The notes: generated by a model from the sequence alone, not told the origin. 64,000 bases of DNA from Streptomyces sp. NBC_01233 (GCF_035989305.1 NZ_CP108514.1:4999501-5063500), one strand, 5' to 3'. Shown: positions 32,925-41,547, numbered from the stretch's first letter. Program-made: numbers and translations.

Positions 32925-35900
32925 TCACACCCCCGCCGCTCGGGCCATCTGGCCGTACAGGTGCTCCGCCAACACCCGGGAGTCCTGGGCCGGCGTGCTG
33001 ATGTTCCAGTTGTGGGTGATGTGCCGCTCCCCACCCGAGGAGCCCCCGCCGCCGCCTCCGCGCGGCCCGATGGCGCCACGGGCGGCGAGGAGGTCCAGCA
33101 GCCCGGACTTCTCCGCGAGCTCCACCGTCCGGGCCGGCCTCGTGAGCGGCAGGACGACCTCCTTACCGGCCTCACCGATCAGCGCGGCAGTGGGCTGGTT
33201 CACGATGCCGCCGTTCGCGAAGGGCAGCAGGTTGCGGACCGCGCTGGGCAGCCCGGACTTGATCTTCGAGACGATCCGCGAGCCGATGTTCCCCAGGCTG
33301 TTGACGATCCGTCCGGGCAGCGTCGAGAACAGGCTGACCACGGAGGAGATGAGCGAGGACACGGCGCTGCGGGCGGACCCGATCGCCCGGCGGAACGCGG
33401 ACGCGATCCGGGAGCCGACCGAGGACAGCGCGGACCCGATCCGGCCGGGGAGCTGCGAGAAGAAGCTGACGACCGAGGAGCCGACCGACCGGGCAGCGGA
33501 CAGCGCCGAGGAGCCGGCCGACGTGAACGCGGACCGCACCCGCCCGGGGAGCGCGGCGAGCGCGGAGGCGATCCGGCCGGGGAGCTGGGAGAAGAACGTC
33601 GCGGCCTGGGACAGGAACGAGGAGATCGCCGACCGCGCGGAGTTGAACGCGTTGGTGAAGGCGGCGAGGATCCGGGAGCCCAGGGACGCGAGCGCGTTGT
33701 AGACCCGTCCGGGCAGCTCAGTGAAGATGAAGATCACGGCCGCTACCGCCGTCAGCAGGGCGATGCCCACGGCCGCGACGGCGTTGACGAACAGGTCGAC
33801 CAGCAGCCCAGGCAGCGCGGCCAGCCCGGCGAGGATCATCCCGGGGAGCTGGGTGAAGAACGTGACGACCGTGTTGAAGCCGTTGGTCAGGGTCGTGCCC
33901 AGGGACACGAACAGGTTGGTGAAGAACGTGCCGATCGTGGACGCCAGGGAGCCCAGGGCCGCGATGATGCGGCCCGGCAGCTCGACCACGAAGGTGATCG
34001 CGGACGCGAGCCCGGACACGAGGCCGGCGAGCGCGCCGACCACCCCGGCGAGGATCGGCACCACCAGGTTGATCGCGAGCCAGGAGGCGAACCCGGCGGC
34101 GATGGCCAGCAGCGGGGCCAGGAGCCGCACGGCCAGGACCACCAGCGGGGCCAGGGCCGCGACGAGCTGCACGATCGGCGGCAGCAGCGGCATGACCGCC
34201 GCGACTACGGCGGTGAACGCCTCGATGATCGGCGGCAGGACGGGCAGCAGGGCGTCCGTCAGGGCCGAGATGACCGGGACGAGGGCCAGGGCCACCTGGA
34301 GCAGCACGTCCGCGACGGACGCCAGCAGTGGCGCCAACACCCCGATCTGCGCGGCCAGTTGCTGACCCAGGGCGACCGCGAGCGGGGTGATCGCCTGGAC
34401 CAGGGCCACGAACGCCTGGGTGATGGGCGGCAGGATCGGCATCAGCGCGCCGACCAGGGCGGAGATGATCGGGGCGAAGGCTGCGGCCAGGGCCTGGAGG
34501 ACGGGGGCCAGGGCTCCGGCCAGGGTGGCTACGAGCTGACCGGCGAGCGGCAGCAGCGGCGTCAAGGCCGTCAGCACCGAGGCGATGGCAGCGCCGACGG
34601 GGCCCAGTGATGGGCCGATGGCCGCGAACGCCTCGGCCAGGGCGGAGCCGACCACGGCGAGCGCGGGGGCGATCTGCGCGAGCGCGGGACCGAGGGCGTT
34701 GACCAGCCCGACGATCGCGGGACCGAGCGCCGTGAAGATGGGGGCGAGGGCCGGAGCGATGGCGCCGACCTGCGTGATCAGCGCGGCCAGGATCGGGCCT
34801 ACCTGGGCCGCGACGGTGGCCACCGTGCGGAACAGGTTGCTGATCGCCTCCTGGCCCCGCGCGGAGTTGACGAAGGCCGCCATCTGGCGGGTGATCTCCT
34901 GGAGGTTGCCCAGGAACCCGCCCCCGGACTGCTCACCGGCCCGGAACACCCCGGCGATGATCGAGCCGACGTTGCCCAGCAGGTCCCCGAGGCGGGCGAA
35001 CGCGGTGAGCGCCCCGTCCACCCAGGCGACCGCCTGCCCGCTCTCAGAGATGCGGGTGAGGAAGCCGCCGAGCCGCTCCATCACCCCGGCGATGCCGGAG
35101 CCCAGCTCCGCGCCGAAGGCCTTCGCGACGGCCGCGCCGACATCGGTGAAGCCCTGGATCAGCGGCTGGATACCCCGGACCAGGCCGCCGGCCGCCTCCT
35201 GGGTGCCCTGGAGGATCGTCCGGGCGTTGTCCAGGAACCGCTGGGACTGGACGAACTTGAGCCCCTCGTCGGCCGCCGCGCCGAAAGCCGCCGCGATGTT
35301 CTGGAGGTTGGCCTTCAGCGGCAGCAGGTTGCGGATCGCGCCGTCGATCTGGCCCGCGAACTGCTCGAAGAACGCCTGCTGTACGGCCTGCTGGACTTCC
35401 TTGAGCTGGGGTGCCAGGTCGCGGACCGCCGTGACGGCCTCCCGGGCGGCTGGTGCCAGCTTCTCCAGGGCCTCCTGGTACTTCTCCGCGCTGTCCCCGA
35501 AGGCGGCCGACAGGGCGTCACCGACGCCGACCAGGGCCAGGCGCAGCGTTCCTGCGGCGGCCTGGAAACCGAGGATCAGCGCGGGGTACGCGGCGATGAT
35601 CCCGGCCGCCGGGGCAAGGGCCGCGGCCAGTCCGCCGACCGCCGACGCTGCGCCGGCCGCCGCGATGCCGATGGCGCCGATCCGCAGCAGCCCTCCGAGG
35701 GCGCCCGCGACCCTGCCGGCGATCCCGCCCAGGGCGCCCAGGGCGCGGCTGAACCGGTTGGTGTCAACGTCCGCGTTGACGTTGATGTCCGGCGGGTTGT
35801 GCGCCCGGATACGAGCGTCCAGGCCGTCCAGGTCCGGGACGACGGTGACCTCGAACTCCTGGCCCGCCAGGGCCGCCCGGAGCCGCTCCGCGAACTGGTC

Positions 35901-36929
35901 GAGGTCCGGGAGGATCGGGATGTTGATCCCGTCCAGGTCCCGCAGCCCCCGGACCAGCGCGCGGTCGAAGCGGGAGAGGTCCGGCAGGATCGGGATGTTG
36001 ATCCCGTCCAGTCCTCGGAGGCCAGCGACGAGGCGTGACTCGAACCGGGACAGGTCCGGGGCCACGCGGACCGCGACGTCCGGCAGCCCGCGCAGCCCGG
36101 CCGCGAGGAGCGTGCGGAACCGGGTGACGTTGGGGGTCACCGCGACCGCCACGGCGTCCAGCCCGCGCAGCCCGGCGGCGAGGAGCGTACGGAACCGGGT
36201 GACGTTGGGGGTGACCGCCACCTGGACCGCGTCCAGGCTGCGCAGCCCGGCGGCCAGGAGCGTACGGAACCGGGAGACGTCCGGGGCGACCGCGACCGTG
36301 ACGGCGTCCAGGCCGCGCAACCCAGCGGCGAGGAGGGTCCGGAAGCGGGAGACGTCCGGGGTGACGGGGACCGGGACGGCCGTGAGCCCGCGCAGCCCGG
36401 CGGCGAGGAGCGTCCGGAACCGGGTGAGGTCCGGCGTCACAGGGACGGGGACGGCGTCCAGGCCGCGGAGCCCGGTGGCCAGCAGGGGCCGGAACCGGGA
36501 CAGGTTCGGGGTGACCGCCACGGGGACGGCGTCCAGGCCCCGGAGGCCGGCGACGAGGAGCGGCCGGAAGCGGGTGACGTCCGGGGTGACCGCCACGGGG
36601 ACGGCGTCCAGGCCGCGCAGCCCGGCGGCCAGGAGGGTGCGGAAGCGGGTGACGTCTGGGGCGACCGCGACGGTGGCCGACAGCCCGCGCAGCCCGGTGG
36701 TGAGGAGTCGGCTGAACCGGCGCGTGTCCGGCTCGACCTGGACGCTGACGGCCCCGGCCGCCGTCAGGCTCCGCTGGATGTTCCGCCGGATGGTCGCGCC
36801 GACGGTGCGCGTACTGCGGTCCAGTGCCGTCTGGATCCGCTGACCGAGAGCACGAGCGTCGGCGACCGCGTCCGTATCGTCCAGCTCGATACGGATGCGG
36901 CCGACGCCGTAATCCTCTTCCTCGGCCAA
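32925..36929 (-). CDS. Tape measure protein with N-terminal 25-residue repeat array
   Basis: 1334 residues, TTG start with GGGG upstream. Residues 61-360 contain 12 copies of a 25-residue repeat with the pattern PDVTRFRTLLAAGLRGLDAV. Next come hydrophobic stretches (IGIAAAGAASAVGGLAAAL, residues about 420-450) and long Ala/Leu helices with many LAPVLQALAAAFAPIIS-type segments, followed by repeated FFSQLPGRI units near 1080-1230. At about 0.15 nm per residue, the family rule, this predicts a tail near 200 nm. It threads the tail tube and leaves with the DNA. Confidence 0.95.
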   Translation of the reverse strand: MAEEEDYGVGRIRIELDDTDAVADARALGQRIQTALDRSTRTVGATIRRNIQRSLTAAGAVSVQVEPDTRRFSRLLTTGLRGLSATVAVAPDVTRFRTLLAAGLRGLDAVPVAVTPDVTRFRPLLVAGLRGLDAVPVAVTPNLSRFRPLLATGLRGLDAVPVPVTPDLTRFRTLLAAGLRGLTAVPVPVTPDVSRFRTLLAAGLRGLDAVTVAVAPDVSRFRTLLAAGLRSLDAVQVAVTPNVTRFRTLLAAGLRGLDAVAVAVTPNVTRFRTLLAAGLRGLPDVAVRVAPDLSRFESRLVAGLRGLDGINIPILPDLSRFDRALVRGLRDLDGINIPILPDLDQFAERLRAALAGQEFEVTVVPDLDGLDARIRAHNPPDINVNADVDTNRFSRALGALGGIAGRVAGALGGLLRIGAIGIAAAGAASAVGGLAAALAPAAGIIAAYPALILGFQAAAGTLRLALVGVGDALSAAFGDSAEKYQEALEKLAPAAREAVTAVRDLAPQLKEVQQAVQQAFFEQFAGQIDGAIRNLLPLKANLQNIAAAFGAAADEGLKFVQSQRFLDNARTILQGTQEAAGGLVRGIQPLIQGFTDVGAAVAKAFGAELGSGIAGVMERLGGFLTRISESGQAVAWVDGALTAFARLGDLLGNVGSIIAGVFRAGEQSGGGFLGNLQEITRQMAAFVNSARGQEAISNLFRTVATVAAQVGPILAALITQVGAIAPALAPIFTALGPAIVGLVNALGPALAQIAPALAVVGSALAEAFAAIGPSLGPVGAAIASVLTALTPLLPLAGQLVATLAGALAPVLQALAAAFAPIISALVGALMPILPPITQAFVALVQAITPLAVALGQQLAAQIGVLAPLLASVADVLLQVALALVPVISALTDALLPVLPPIIEAFTAVVAAVMPLLPPIVQLVAALAPLVVLAVRLLAPLLAIAAGFASWLAINLVVPILAGVVGALAGLVSGLASAITFVVELPGRIIAALGSLASTIGTFFTNLFVSLGTTLTNGFNTVVTFFTQLPGMILAGLAALPGLLVDLFVNAVAAVGIALLTAVAAVIFIFTELPGRVYNALASLGSRILAAFTNAFNSARSAISSFLSQAATFFSQLPGRIASALAALPGRVRSAFTSAGSSALSAARSVGSSVVSFFSQLPGRIGSALSSVGSRIASAFRRAIGSARSAVSSLISSVVSLFSTLPGRIVNSLGNIGSRIVSKIKSGLPSAVRNLLPFANGGIVNQPTAALIGEAGKEVVLPLTRPARTVELAEKSGLLDLLAARGAIGPRGGGGGGSSGGERHITHNWNISTPAQDSRVLAEHLYGQMARAAGV
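35850..36749 (-). repeat. 75-bp in-frame tandem repeats in the tape measure gene
   Basis: Twelve 75-bp units encode variants of TPDVTRFRTLLAAGLRGLDAV plus PVAV. The conserved positions are Pro, Asp/Asn, Arg-Phe, Leu-Leu and Gly-Leu-Arg. The central units are nearly identical in DNA; the last two (LPDLSRFDRAL, LPDLDQFAERL) are the most diverged. Confidence 0.9.
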
Positions 36930-36956
36930 GGCAACCCCACGCAGTGCGGTGGATTG

Positions 36957-36975
36957 CCCGGCCCAAAACCAGCGG
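36957..36975 (-). promoter_or_regulatory. Conserved 19-bp start-associated motif, copy 1 (tape measure)
   Basis: Minus strand: CCGCTGGTTTTGGGCCGGG, ending 27 nt before the TTG at 36929. One of five copies upstream of phage starts. Confidence 0.75.
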
Positions 36976-36986
36976 CAGGACCCAGG

Positions 36987-37346
36987 TTAGCCGGTGGGCC
37001 GTCCGGCGAGCTTTGCGTCCTCGGCGGCGAGCTGCGCCATCAGGGCTTGAGCCCCGGACCGGTCAAGCCCGGCGGCCGGGGGCGGACGCATCCGCCGGCC
37101 CCCGGGACCGGCCGGTCGAGGCGGGGCGTAGAGCTTCGCGCGGTTGCGGTCCCGCTCGGCCTGGTCCTCGGCGGAGTCCTCGATCGCGGCCTCGGCGGCG
37201 GCGAGCATGACCCTCAGCGGCCACGCGTGGATGTCGACCCCCTGGAGGGCGAGGCGCCCCTCCCACGCGGTGTAGGACGCTGCGATGCTGTCGCAGAGTC
37301 GTTGGACGACGTAGGAGGGCGCTGCCCGCCGGCACCTCCGTACAGC
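36987..37346 (-). CDS. Tail assembly chaperone, -1 frameshift extension (T domain)
   Basis: This frame has no good start of its own but codes for a protein-like sequence (SYVVQRLCDSIAASYTAWEG, VMLAAAEAAIEDSAEDQAERD, ALMAQLAAEDAKLAG). It lies one base back from the frame of the preceding G gene and overlaps its end. Siphoviruses make a G protein and, by ribosome slippage, a longer GT protein; both keep tape measure and tail tube soluble before assembly. The slip likely lies in the G-rich run at 37325-37340. The exact slippery heptamer is not certain. Confidence 0.8.
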   Translation of the reverse strand, partial: AVRRCRRAAPSYVVQRLCDSIAASYTAWEGRLALQGVDIHAWPLRVMLAAAEAAIEDSAEDQAERDRNRAKLYAPPRPAGPGGRRMRPPPAAGLDRSGAQALMAQLAAEDAKLAGRPTG

Positions 37347-37765
37347 TCGACGACCCACTCCATCAGCTCCACGAGGACGCGGTCCGGCAGTCGGAGACCG
37401 GCGTCCACGACCTTGCCGCCCTTACGGCCCTCCGCGGCCTCCTTCGCCTCATCCGGCGTGGAGTGGGAGCTGACCGTCTTGCCGCCCGCGCGGACCTCCC
37501 AGCGGGCGAACTCCTCGGCGGACTCCGGCAGCATGAGGGACGCGAGGAACACGCGTAGCGCGACGTTCGCCTCCCGGACCTGGGACAGGTCGACGTTCGC
37601 GGCGTCGGACAGGTCCACGTTCAGCTTCTTGGTGGTCTCCTGGAGCCGCCCGTAGGAGTCCAGGAAGTCATCCCCGAGGACTTCCGGCTGGAACAGCAGC
37701 GTCGTGTCGTCGCCGATCTCGGCCTCGTGCGGTCGCGTGTTGATCGCGAATTTCTTAGTGGCCAC
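37214..37765 (-). CDS. Tail assembly chaperone G protein
   Basis: 183 residues in frame 0. GTG at 37765 (VATKKFAINTRPHEAEIGDD) follows AGAAGGG. The true conserved part ends near WVVELYGGAGG (residue about 145). The remaining frame-0 residues are low-complexity (TASQRPTPRGRGASPSRG), as expected if most of the functional C-terminus is in the -1 frame. Located between major tail protein and tape measure genes in the standard order. Confidence 0.82.
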   Translation of the reverse strand: MATKKFAINTRPHEAEIGDDTTLLFQPEVLGDDFLDSYGRLQETTKKLNVDLSDAANVDLSQVREANVALRVFLASLMLPESAEEFARWEVRAGGKTVSSHSTPDEAKEAAEGRKGGKVVDAGLRLPDRVLVELMEWVVELYGGAGGQRPPTSSNDSATASQRPTPRGRGASPSRGSTSTRGR

Positions 37766-37796
37766 GGTGGTGCCCTTCTCCCCTCCCGTGCGGTCG

Positions 37797-37815
37797 CCCG
37801 GCCCAGAACCAGCGG
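37797..37815 (-). promoter_or_regulatory. Conserved 19-bp start-associated motif, copy 2 (tail chaperone)
   Basis: Minus strand: CCGCTGGTTCTGGGCCGGG, 31 nt before the GTG at 37765. Confidence 0.75.
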
Positions 37816-37904
37816 CGTCAGGGGGGAAGGGTAGAGCACGGGCGAAACCGCTGATCTACCTCAAATGCGGTTGGACCGGCCCACAGTGGGGCCATGCTCC
37901 CGGC

Positions 37905-38123
37905 ATGAGCATCTTCCCCAGGCGCAACCGGCGCCGTACCCAGTCCACCGGCAGCTCCTCGACCGCCCCGGCCCCGGCGCCCCGCGCGACCGACAGCACC
38001 GTCTACTACGACACCAGCCCGGCCCCCTCGTACGGCTCGTGCGACTCCTCCAGCTCCTCCAGCTCCTCGTCGTCGTCCTGCTCCTCCTCGTCGGACAGCG
38101 GCGGCGGGGGCGGATGCGACTGA
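37905..38123 (+). CDS. Ser-rich small protein on the opposite strand, 72 aa
   Basis: Starts MSIFPRRNRRRTQSTGSS, has a middle TVYYDTSPAPSYGSCD, a run of serines and the end SDSGGGGGCD. This pattern (basic start, long Ser tract, GGGGCD end) is a recurring small-protein type in Streptomyces. It is the only plus-strand gene in the late operon and has its own terminator. Low complexity makes the call moderate; role unknown. Confidence 0.6.
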   Translation: MSIFPRRNRRRTQSTGSSSTAPAPAPRATDSTVYYDTSPAPSYGSCDSSSSSSSSSSSCSSSSDSGGGGGCD

Positions 38124-38139
38124 CCCCCAGCACGCGACC

Positions 38140-38168
38140 GGGCCCCCGCCGACCGTCGGCGGGGGCCC
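38140..38168. terminator. Bidirectional terminator between convergent genes
   Basis: GGGCCCCCGCCGA pairs perfectly with TCGGCGGGGGCCC over a 3-nt loop. It lies 17 nt after both the Ser-rich gene stop and the tail completion gene stop. Confidence 0.85.
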
Positions 38169-38184
38169 GTCCTGCTGTCCGGGG

Positions 38185-38562
38185 TCAGCGGCCTTCGCGC
38201 AGCGCGTCCCCGAGGAAGTTGTTCGCCCTGGTCCCGGGGTGGTTGACCTTCTTCGCGAACACGGTCCGCCCGCCCATGTCGAACCGCAGCGCCTTCGCCC
38301 GGCGCGGCCGGATGACGTGTGGCCTCGTGCCGTCCAGCACGTAGAGCACGGCCGGGTGGTCGCACGTGATGACGCCCTGGAGCCCGCGCGGCCCCTCCTC
38401 GATCGTCCAGGACACGTAGTCCCCCATCGAGCCCGGCGCCCGCCGCTCCGCGATGCCGGCGACCCTCCGCGTCTTGCGGCGCAGCGCACGCTCCGCGATC
38501 CCGCCGCGCGCCCGCAGCGCACGGGCGATCCGCCCCTGATCGATCCTCACCTCAACGCTCAC
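38185..38562 (-). CDS. Tail completion/neck protein, HK97 gp10-like
   Basis: 125 residues, GTG start overlapping the preceding stop (GTGA). Basic N-terminal helix (IARALRARGGIAERALRRKTRRVAGIAERRAP), then beta strands with the family-like LYVLDGTRPHVIRPRRAKALRFDMGGRTVFAKKVNHPG. The GTRPHxI...KALxF...VxHPGT order is typical for gp10-type minor tail/tail completion proteins that close the head-proximal end of the tail. Confidence 0.85.
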   Translation of the reverse strand: MSVEVRIDQGRIARALRARGGIAERALRRKTRRVAGIAERRAPGSMGDYVSWTIEEGPRGLQGVITCDHPAVLYVLDGTRPHVIRPRRAKALRFDMGGRTVFAKKVNHPGTRANNFLGDALREGR

Positions 38563-39152
38563 GGGCTCTCCTCACTCGGACACGGGCACGACGCGGACAG
38601 GGCAACGGTCACCCGCTGCTCGACCCCCATGCAACCGCCTTCCTGCTCCAGGACCCGCTGCGCGCCGAGGAAGAACACCGGGCCCCGGCGCCTGGTGCCG
38701 GTCGTCGGCAGGCAGCACAGCAGCGCGTTCGTGATCGCGGCCCCGTCGACGTGCACCGTCCGGGCCGCGGCTGCCAACTCCTCGCACGTCGGCGGGCACC
38801 CGCCGCTGTCCATCACCGGGGCGCAGCGCAGCAGCGTGACGACGAGCTCCACGGCGATCGCGGCCGGCGGCTGGCAGTTCCTCACGCCCTGGACCACCCG
38901 GTCATCCACCGGGAACGAGGACGTCGCGTACGTCCGGGCCACATGGACGGTCAGCTGACCGCCGGCGCCCTTGCCGTCGACGCCGCACGGGTCGTTGCAG
39001 CCGTCCCACGCGGGCGGGCCGGGGACGACGCACGCGCGGCACGGACAACCCGGGTGGTCCTCGACCGTCGCGGCCGTCTCGTCCAGGGACTGGCACACAC
39101 AGGCCAGCACGGTCTCGGCCATCTCGTGGATGGCGAGCGGGTTCATGGCCAT
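38559..39152 (-). CDS. Head-tail connector protein, Cys-rich
   Basis: 197 residues; ATG at 39152 overlaps the previous gene by 10 nt, an in-frame ATG at 39146 by 4 nt. It begins MAMNPLAIHEMAETVLACVCQ and has many Cys (HPGCPCRACVVPGPPAWDGCNDPC, SGGCPPTCEEL, NALLCCLPTTG). Position between adaptor and gp10-like genes fits a head closure or tail terminator protein. Assigned by position. Confidence 0.6.
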   Translation of the reverse strand: MAMNPLAIHEMAETVLACVCQSLDETAATVEDHPGCPCRACVVPGPPAWDGCNDPCGVDGKGAGGQLTVHVARTYATSSFPVDDRVVQGVRNCQPPAAIAVELVVTLLRCAPVMDSGGCPPTCEELAAAARTVHVDGAAITNALLCCLPTTGTRRRGPVFFLGAQRVLEQEGGCMGVEQRVTVALSASCPCPSEESP

Positions 39153-39964
39153 GTCGTCACCCGGGGCCGCCGGTAGTCCGGGGAGAAGACGCGCGACGGC
39201 GAGGCAAGGCGGTGCGGGTTCACGGTGGACAGCCACAGGTCCACCAGGGGAAGCCCGGTCCGTCCCTCCGCGAAGATCACCGTGGGATCGGCCATCTCGA
39301 TCTCAACGCCCCGGCGCACCACCCGCGTCACGTTGCCCGGCAGGCGGCACTCCCCGCACCCCTTCGTCCCGGCGGGCAGGCAGGCCAGGATGAGCTGGCA
39401 GGTCAGCTCCGACACAGCGGCGATCGCGGCCTCGTCCAGGGGCAACCCCCAGCGGTACGTCACGGTGAAGGTGCCCGGGGAGCCCTCCGGCGCGGCCATG
39501 TCCTGGCAGGTGGGCCAGCACTCCCCGTCGGTGCGCACCAGCAGGCCCGGCGCGTCCACGCGGTATGCCTCCGGCACCAGGTCCACGCCGTCCACGTTGA
39601 CGCTGACGACGTCGTAGACGGGCCCGGGGAGCTTCACCTCGCACAGCTCCCCGCAGGAGCAGTCCGACGAGGAGCCGCAGCCGCAGACGCTCGCGTTGCG
39701 CCACGCCCCGTCCGTCCCGATGTACGGCACCCACGGCCCGGTACCCACCCCGGCCTGGAACGAGATCGGCGCCGCGTCGAGGCACGCCCGGCGGCACGGC
39801 CGTACGGTCACCGGGCACGGCCCCCAGCGCATCCCGGACAGCCGCCAAAGAGTCTGGGATGCAACCCGCGTCCACCGGTCGATGACCGCCTCGTCCAGGT
39901 CCTCGGGCAGGGTGCAGCACAGCTCCACCTCCCACGGGTCACACGGCCCGACTTGCAGCGGCAT
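39143..39964 (-). CDS. Head-to-tail adaptor protein, Cys-rich
   Basis: 273 residues. The N-terminus (EDLDEAVIDRWTRVASQTLWRLSGMRWGPC) is an all-helical segment typical of actinophage head-tail adaptors, followed by a beta part with GPVYDVVSVNVDGVDLVPEAYRV and many Cys (CGCGSSSDCSCGELCEV). The C-terminal FAEGRTGLPLVDLWLSTVNPHR segment is characteristic of this group. It joins portal and tail. Confidence 0.75.
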   Translation of the reverse strand: MPLQVGPCDPWEVELCCTLPEDLDEAVIDRWTRVASQTLWRLSGMRWGPCPVTVRPCRRACLDAAPISFQAGVGTGPWVPYIGTDGAWRNASVCGCGSSSDCSCGELCEVKLPGPVYDVVSVNVDGVDLVPEAYRVDAPGLLVRTDGECWPTCQDMAAPEGSPGTFTVTYRWGLPLDEAAIAAVSELTCQLILACLPAGTKGCGECRLPGNVTRVVRRGVEIEMADPTVIFAEGRTGLPLVDLWLSTVNPHRLASPSRVFSPDYRRPRVTTWP

Positions 39965-40677
39965 CAGCGACTCCCGGGACGCTCGTACGGGGACGGGGAG
40001 GGGAAGGACCGGCGGATGAACTGGCCGACGTGCCCGAACGCGAAGGAGTCCGGCATGGTCGACAGGAACCGGGAGTTCGGGCCGTAGCCCTGGGGGGCGC
40101 GGTGCAGGATCTTCACGTCCCGGATCTCCTCGCCCCCGAGGCCGGCGACGTTGCCGTACGCCGTCCGCTTGTGCAGCACGTCCAGGTGGCGGCCGTACTC
40201 CAGGACGGTGATCATCCCCAGCTTGTCCACAGGCATCGGCACGTGGAGCTCGTAGGACAGCGGGTTGGCGATCCCGAGGCTTTCCAGCAGGTCACGGGTC
40301 TCCCGCATCCCCCGCAGGTAGGCCCCGGACGAGCGGGCGGCGTAGTAGGTCTCCACGCTGCGCACGGTGCCCCTGTGGAGGACGGGCATCCCGCCGACCA
40401 CGGGGTGCATGACGAACATGTCGTCGTTGGCCAGCAGGAACGTCGAGGACACCCCGGGGTGCTGGCAGGCCGCCTCCACGGCGGCCGTCGTGTTCTTGTA
40501 CTTCGTCCCGCCCTGGACGGTCGGGATGTGCTCGACGCCGACGGCCCAGCGCGGCCGGTGGCCCACCAGCCACACCCGGCCGTGCGGAAGGTTGGCCGCC
40601 CACGACCGCAGCGCGTAGCGCAACGGCTCGTTGACGGCCCCCTCCCGCACCGGAACGACGAGGTCCGGCGCGTCCAC
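39964..40677 (-). CDS. Stealth-like sugar/sugar-phosphate transferase in the virion module
   Basis: 237 residues from the GTG at 40677, right after the major tail gene stop. Motifs: NEPLRYALRSWAANLP (residues 16-31), GRVWLVGHRPRW, then STFLLANDDMFVMHPVVGG with the NDDMF signature at 84-88, and later AYGNVAGLGGEEIRDVKIL. These fit the catalytic core of Stealth-type capsular phosphotransferases and related glycosyltransferases. Encoded among virion genes, it may add sugar to the tail tube or capsid. The family call rests on the NDD region and the start. Confidence 0.65.
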   Translation of the reverse strand: MDAPDLVVPVREGAVNEPLRYALRSWAANLPHGRVWLVGHRPRWAVGVEHIPTVQGGTKYKNTTAAVEAACQHPGVSSTFLLANDDMFVMHPVVGGMPVLHRGTVRSVETYYAARSSGAYLRGMRETRDLLESLGIANPLSYELHVPMPVDKLGMITVLEYGRHLDVLHKRTAYGNVAGLGGEEIRDVKILHRAPQGYGPNSRFLSTMPDSFAFGHVGQFIRRSFPSPSPYERPGSR

Positions 40678-40679
40678 GG

Positions 40680-41381
40680 TCAGCTCGCGAGGCACAGGTC
40701 GCCGGTGACGGCGGTGTACTCGCAGGTGGCCTCCGGCGGCGCCACGTTGGTGACGAAGGTCCGCCGGTGGCACGCGGAGCCGAGCGGGGTGAGCAGCGGA
40801 CCAGCGGTACCGGCGAGGTCCACCGGCATGACGTCGTACGGGCCGACACCCCAGCCGCCCCCGGCGCGGGTGGCGCCGGTGAGGGTGAGGGACACGGCCT
40901 CGCTGCCGATCTCCATGTTGCCGAGCTGCCCGTTGGTGACCCACGGCATCAGGAAGTAGATCCAGGCGCCGTCACCGCCCGTTGCCTCACAGACGTCGTC
41001 GCCCAGCACCTCGGCCCACAGCTCGATCGCGAAACCGCTGTTGCACTGCACCGAGCAGTCGTCGTAGCCGATGGGGGTGCCGTCGAAGCCGTAGACCACC
41101 GGGTTGCCCGTCGTGATCTCGATGAACTCCGGGCTCACGGAGAAGAACGACAGCTCCACGTCGAAGCCCCGGAACGAGGGACACCCGCGCTTGAAGCCAC
41201 ACACGCGCCCGTTGGCCGCGCGGTACTCGACGTCCTCGCCCTCCTCCGTGTTCGGGTTCATGGCGAGGGTGGCGAAGCAGTCGAACACGAAGCCGTTGTC
41301 CTCGCCACAGACCGGACGGCCACAGCCGTCGACCCGGGTGACGCGGATGGTGTCGGCGTTCGCGATGAGGGGACAGGGCAC
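40680..41381 (-). CDS. Major tail protein (tail tube)
   Basis: 233 residues, GTG start with TTGGAGG upstream. Beta-rich with conserved features of actinophage tube proteins: DTIRVTRVDGCGRPVCGEDNG near the start, DVELSFFSVSPEFIEITTGNPVVYG in the middle and an Ig-like end. Twelve Cys are unusual for the family. The start-associated motif lies 33 nt upstream, in line with high expression. Confidence 0.85.
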   Translation of the reverse strand: MPCPLIANADTIRVTRVDGCGRPVCGEDNGFVFDCFATLAMNPNTEEGEDVEYRAANGRVCGFKRGCPSFRGFDVELSFFSVSPEFIEITTGNPVVYGFDGTPIGYDDCSVQCNSGFAIELWAEVLGDDVCEATGGDGAWIYFLMPWVTNGQLGNMEIGSEAVSLTLTGATRAGGGWGVGPYDVMPVDLAGTAGPLLTPLGSACHRRTFVTNVAPPEATCEYTAVTGDLCLAS

Positions 41382-41414
41382 TGGGGGCCTCCAACAGTCT
41401 CGCGTGTTGGTCGG

Positions 41415-41433
41415 CCCGGCCCAGAACCAGCGG
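41415..41433 (-). promoter_or_regulatory. Conserved 19-bp start-associated motif, copy 3 (major tail protein)
   Basis: Minus strand: CCGCTGGTTCTGGGCCGGG, 33 nt before the GTG at 41381. Confidence 0.75.
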
Positions 41434-41481
41434 CGACGTAATCAGCATAGCGGCGGCAGGCGCGGAGCCACGGGGGTACAG

Positions 41482-41527
41482 CAGCGCGCGGTGCCCTCCG
41501 GAGGGGTCCCGGGAGCACCGCGCGCTG
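41482..41527 (-). terminator. Hairpin terminator upstream of the major tail gene
   Basis: CAGCGCGCGGTGC pairs with GCACCGCGCGCTG around a 20-nt loop that can itself fold. It follows the stop at 41548 by 20 nt and would separate the fibre unit from the tail unit, which then needs its own promoter. Confidence 0.7.
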
Positions 41528-41547
41528 GCAGGGCGGCAGGCGTCCGC

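Noticed and set aside
32961..36843. Very long plus-strand open frames opposite the tape measure gene
   Set aside because: High-GC shadow frames with Arg/Gly/Asp-biased composition; the minus-strand frame has a normal domain order and ribosome sites.
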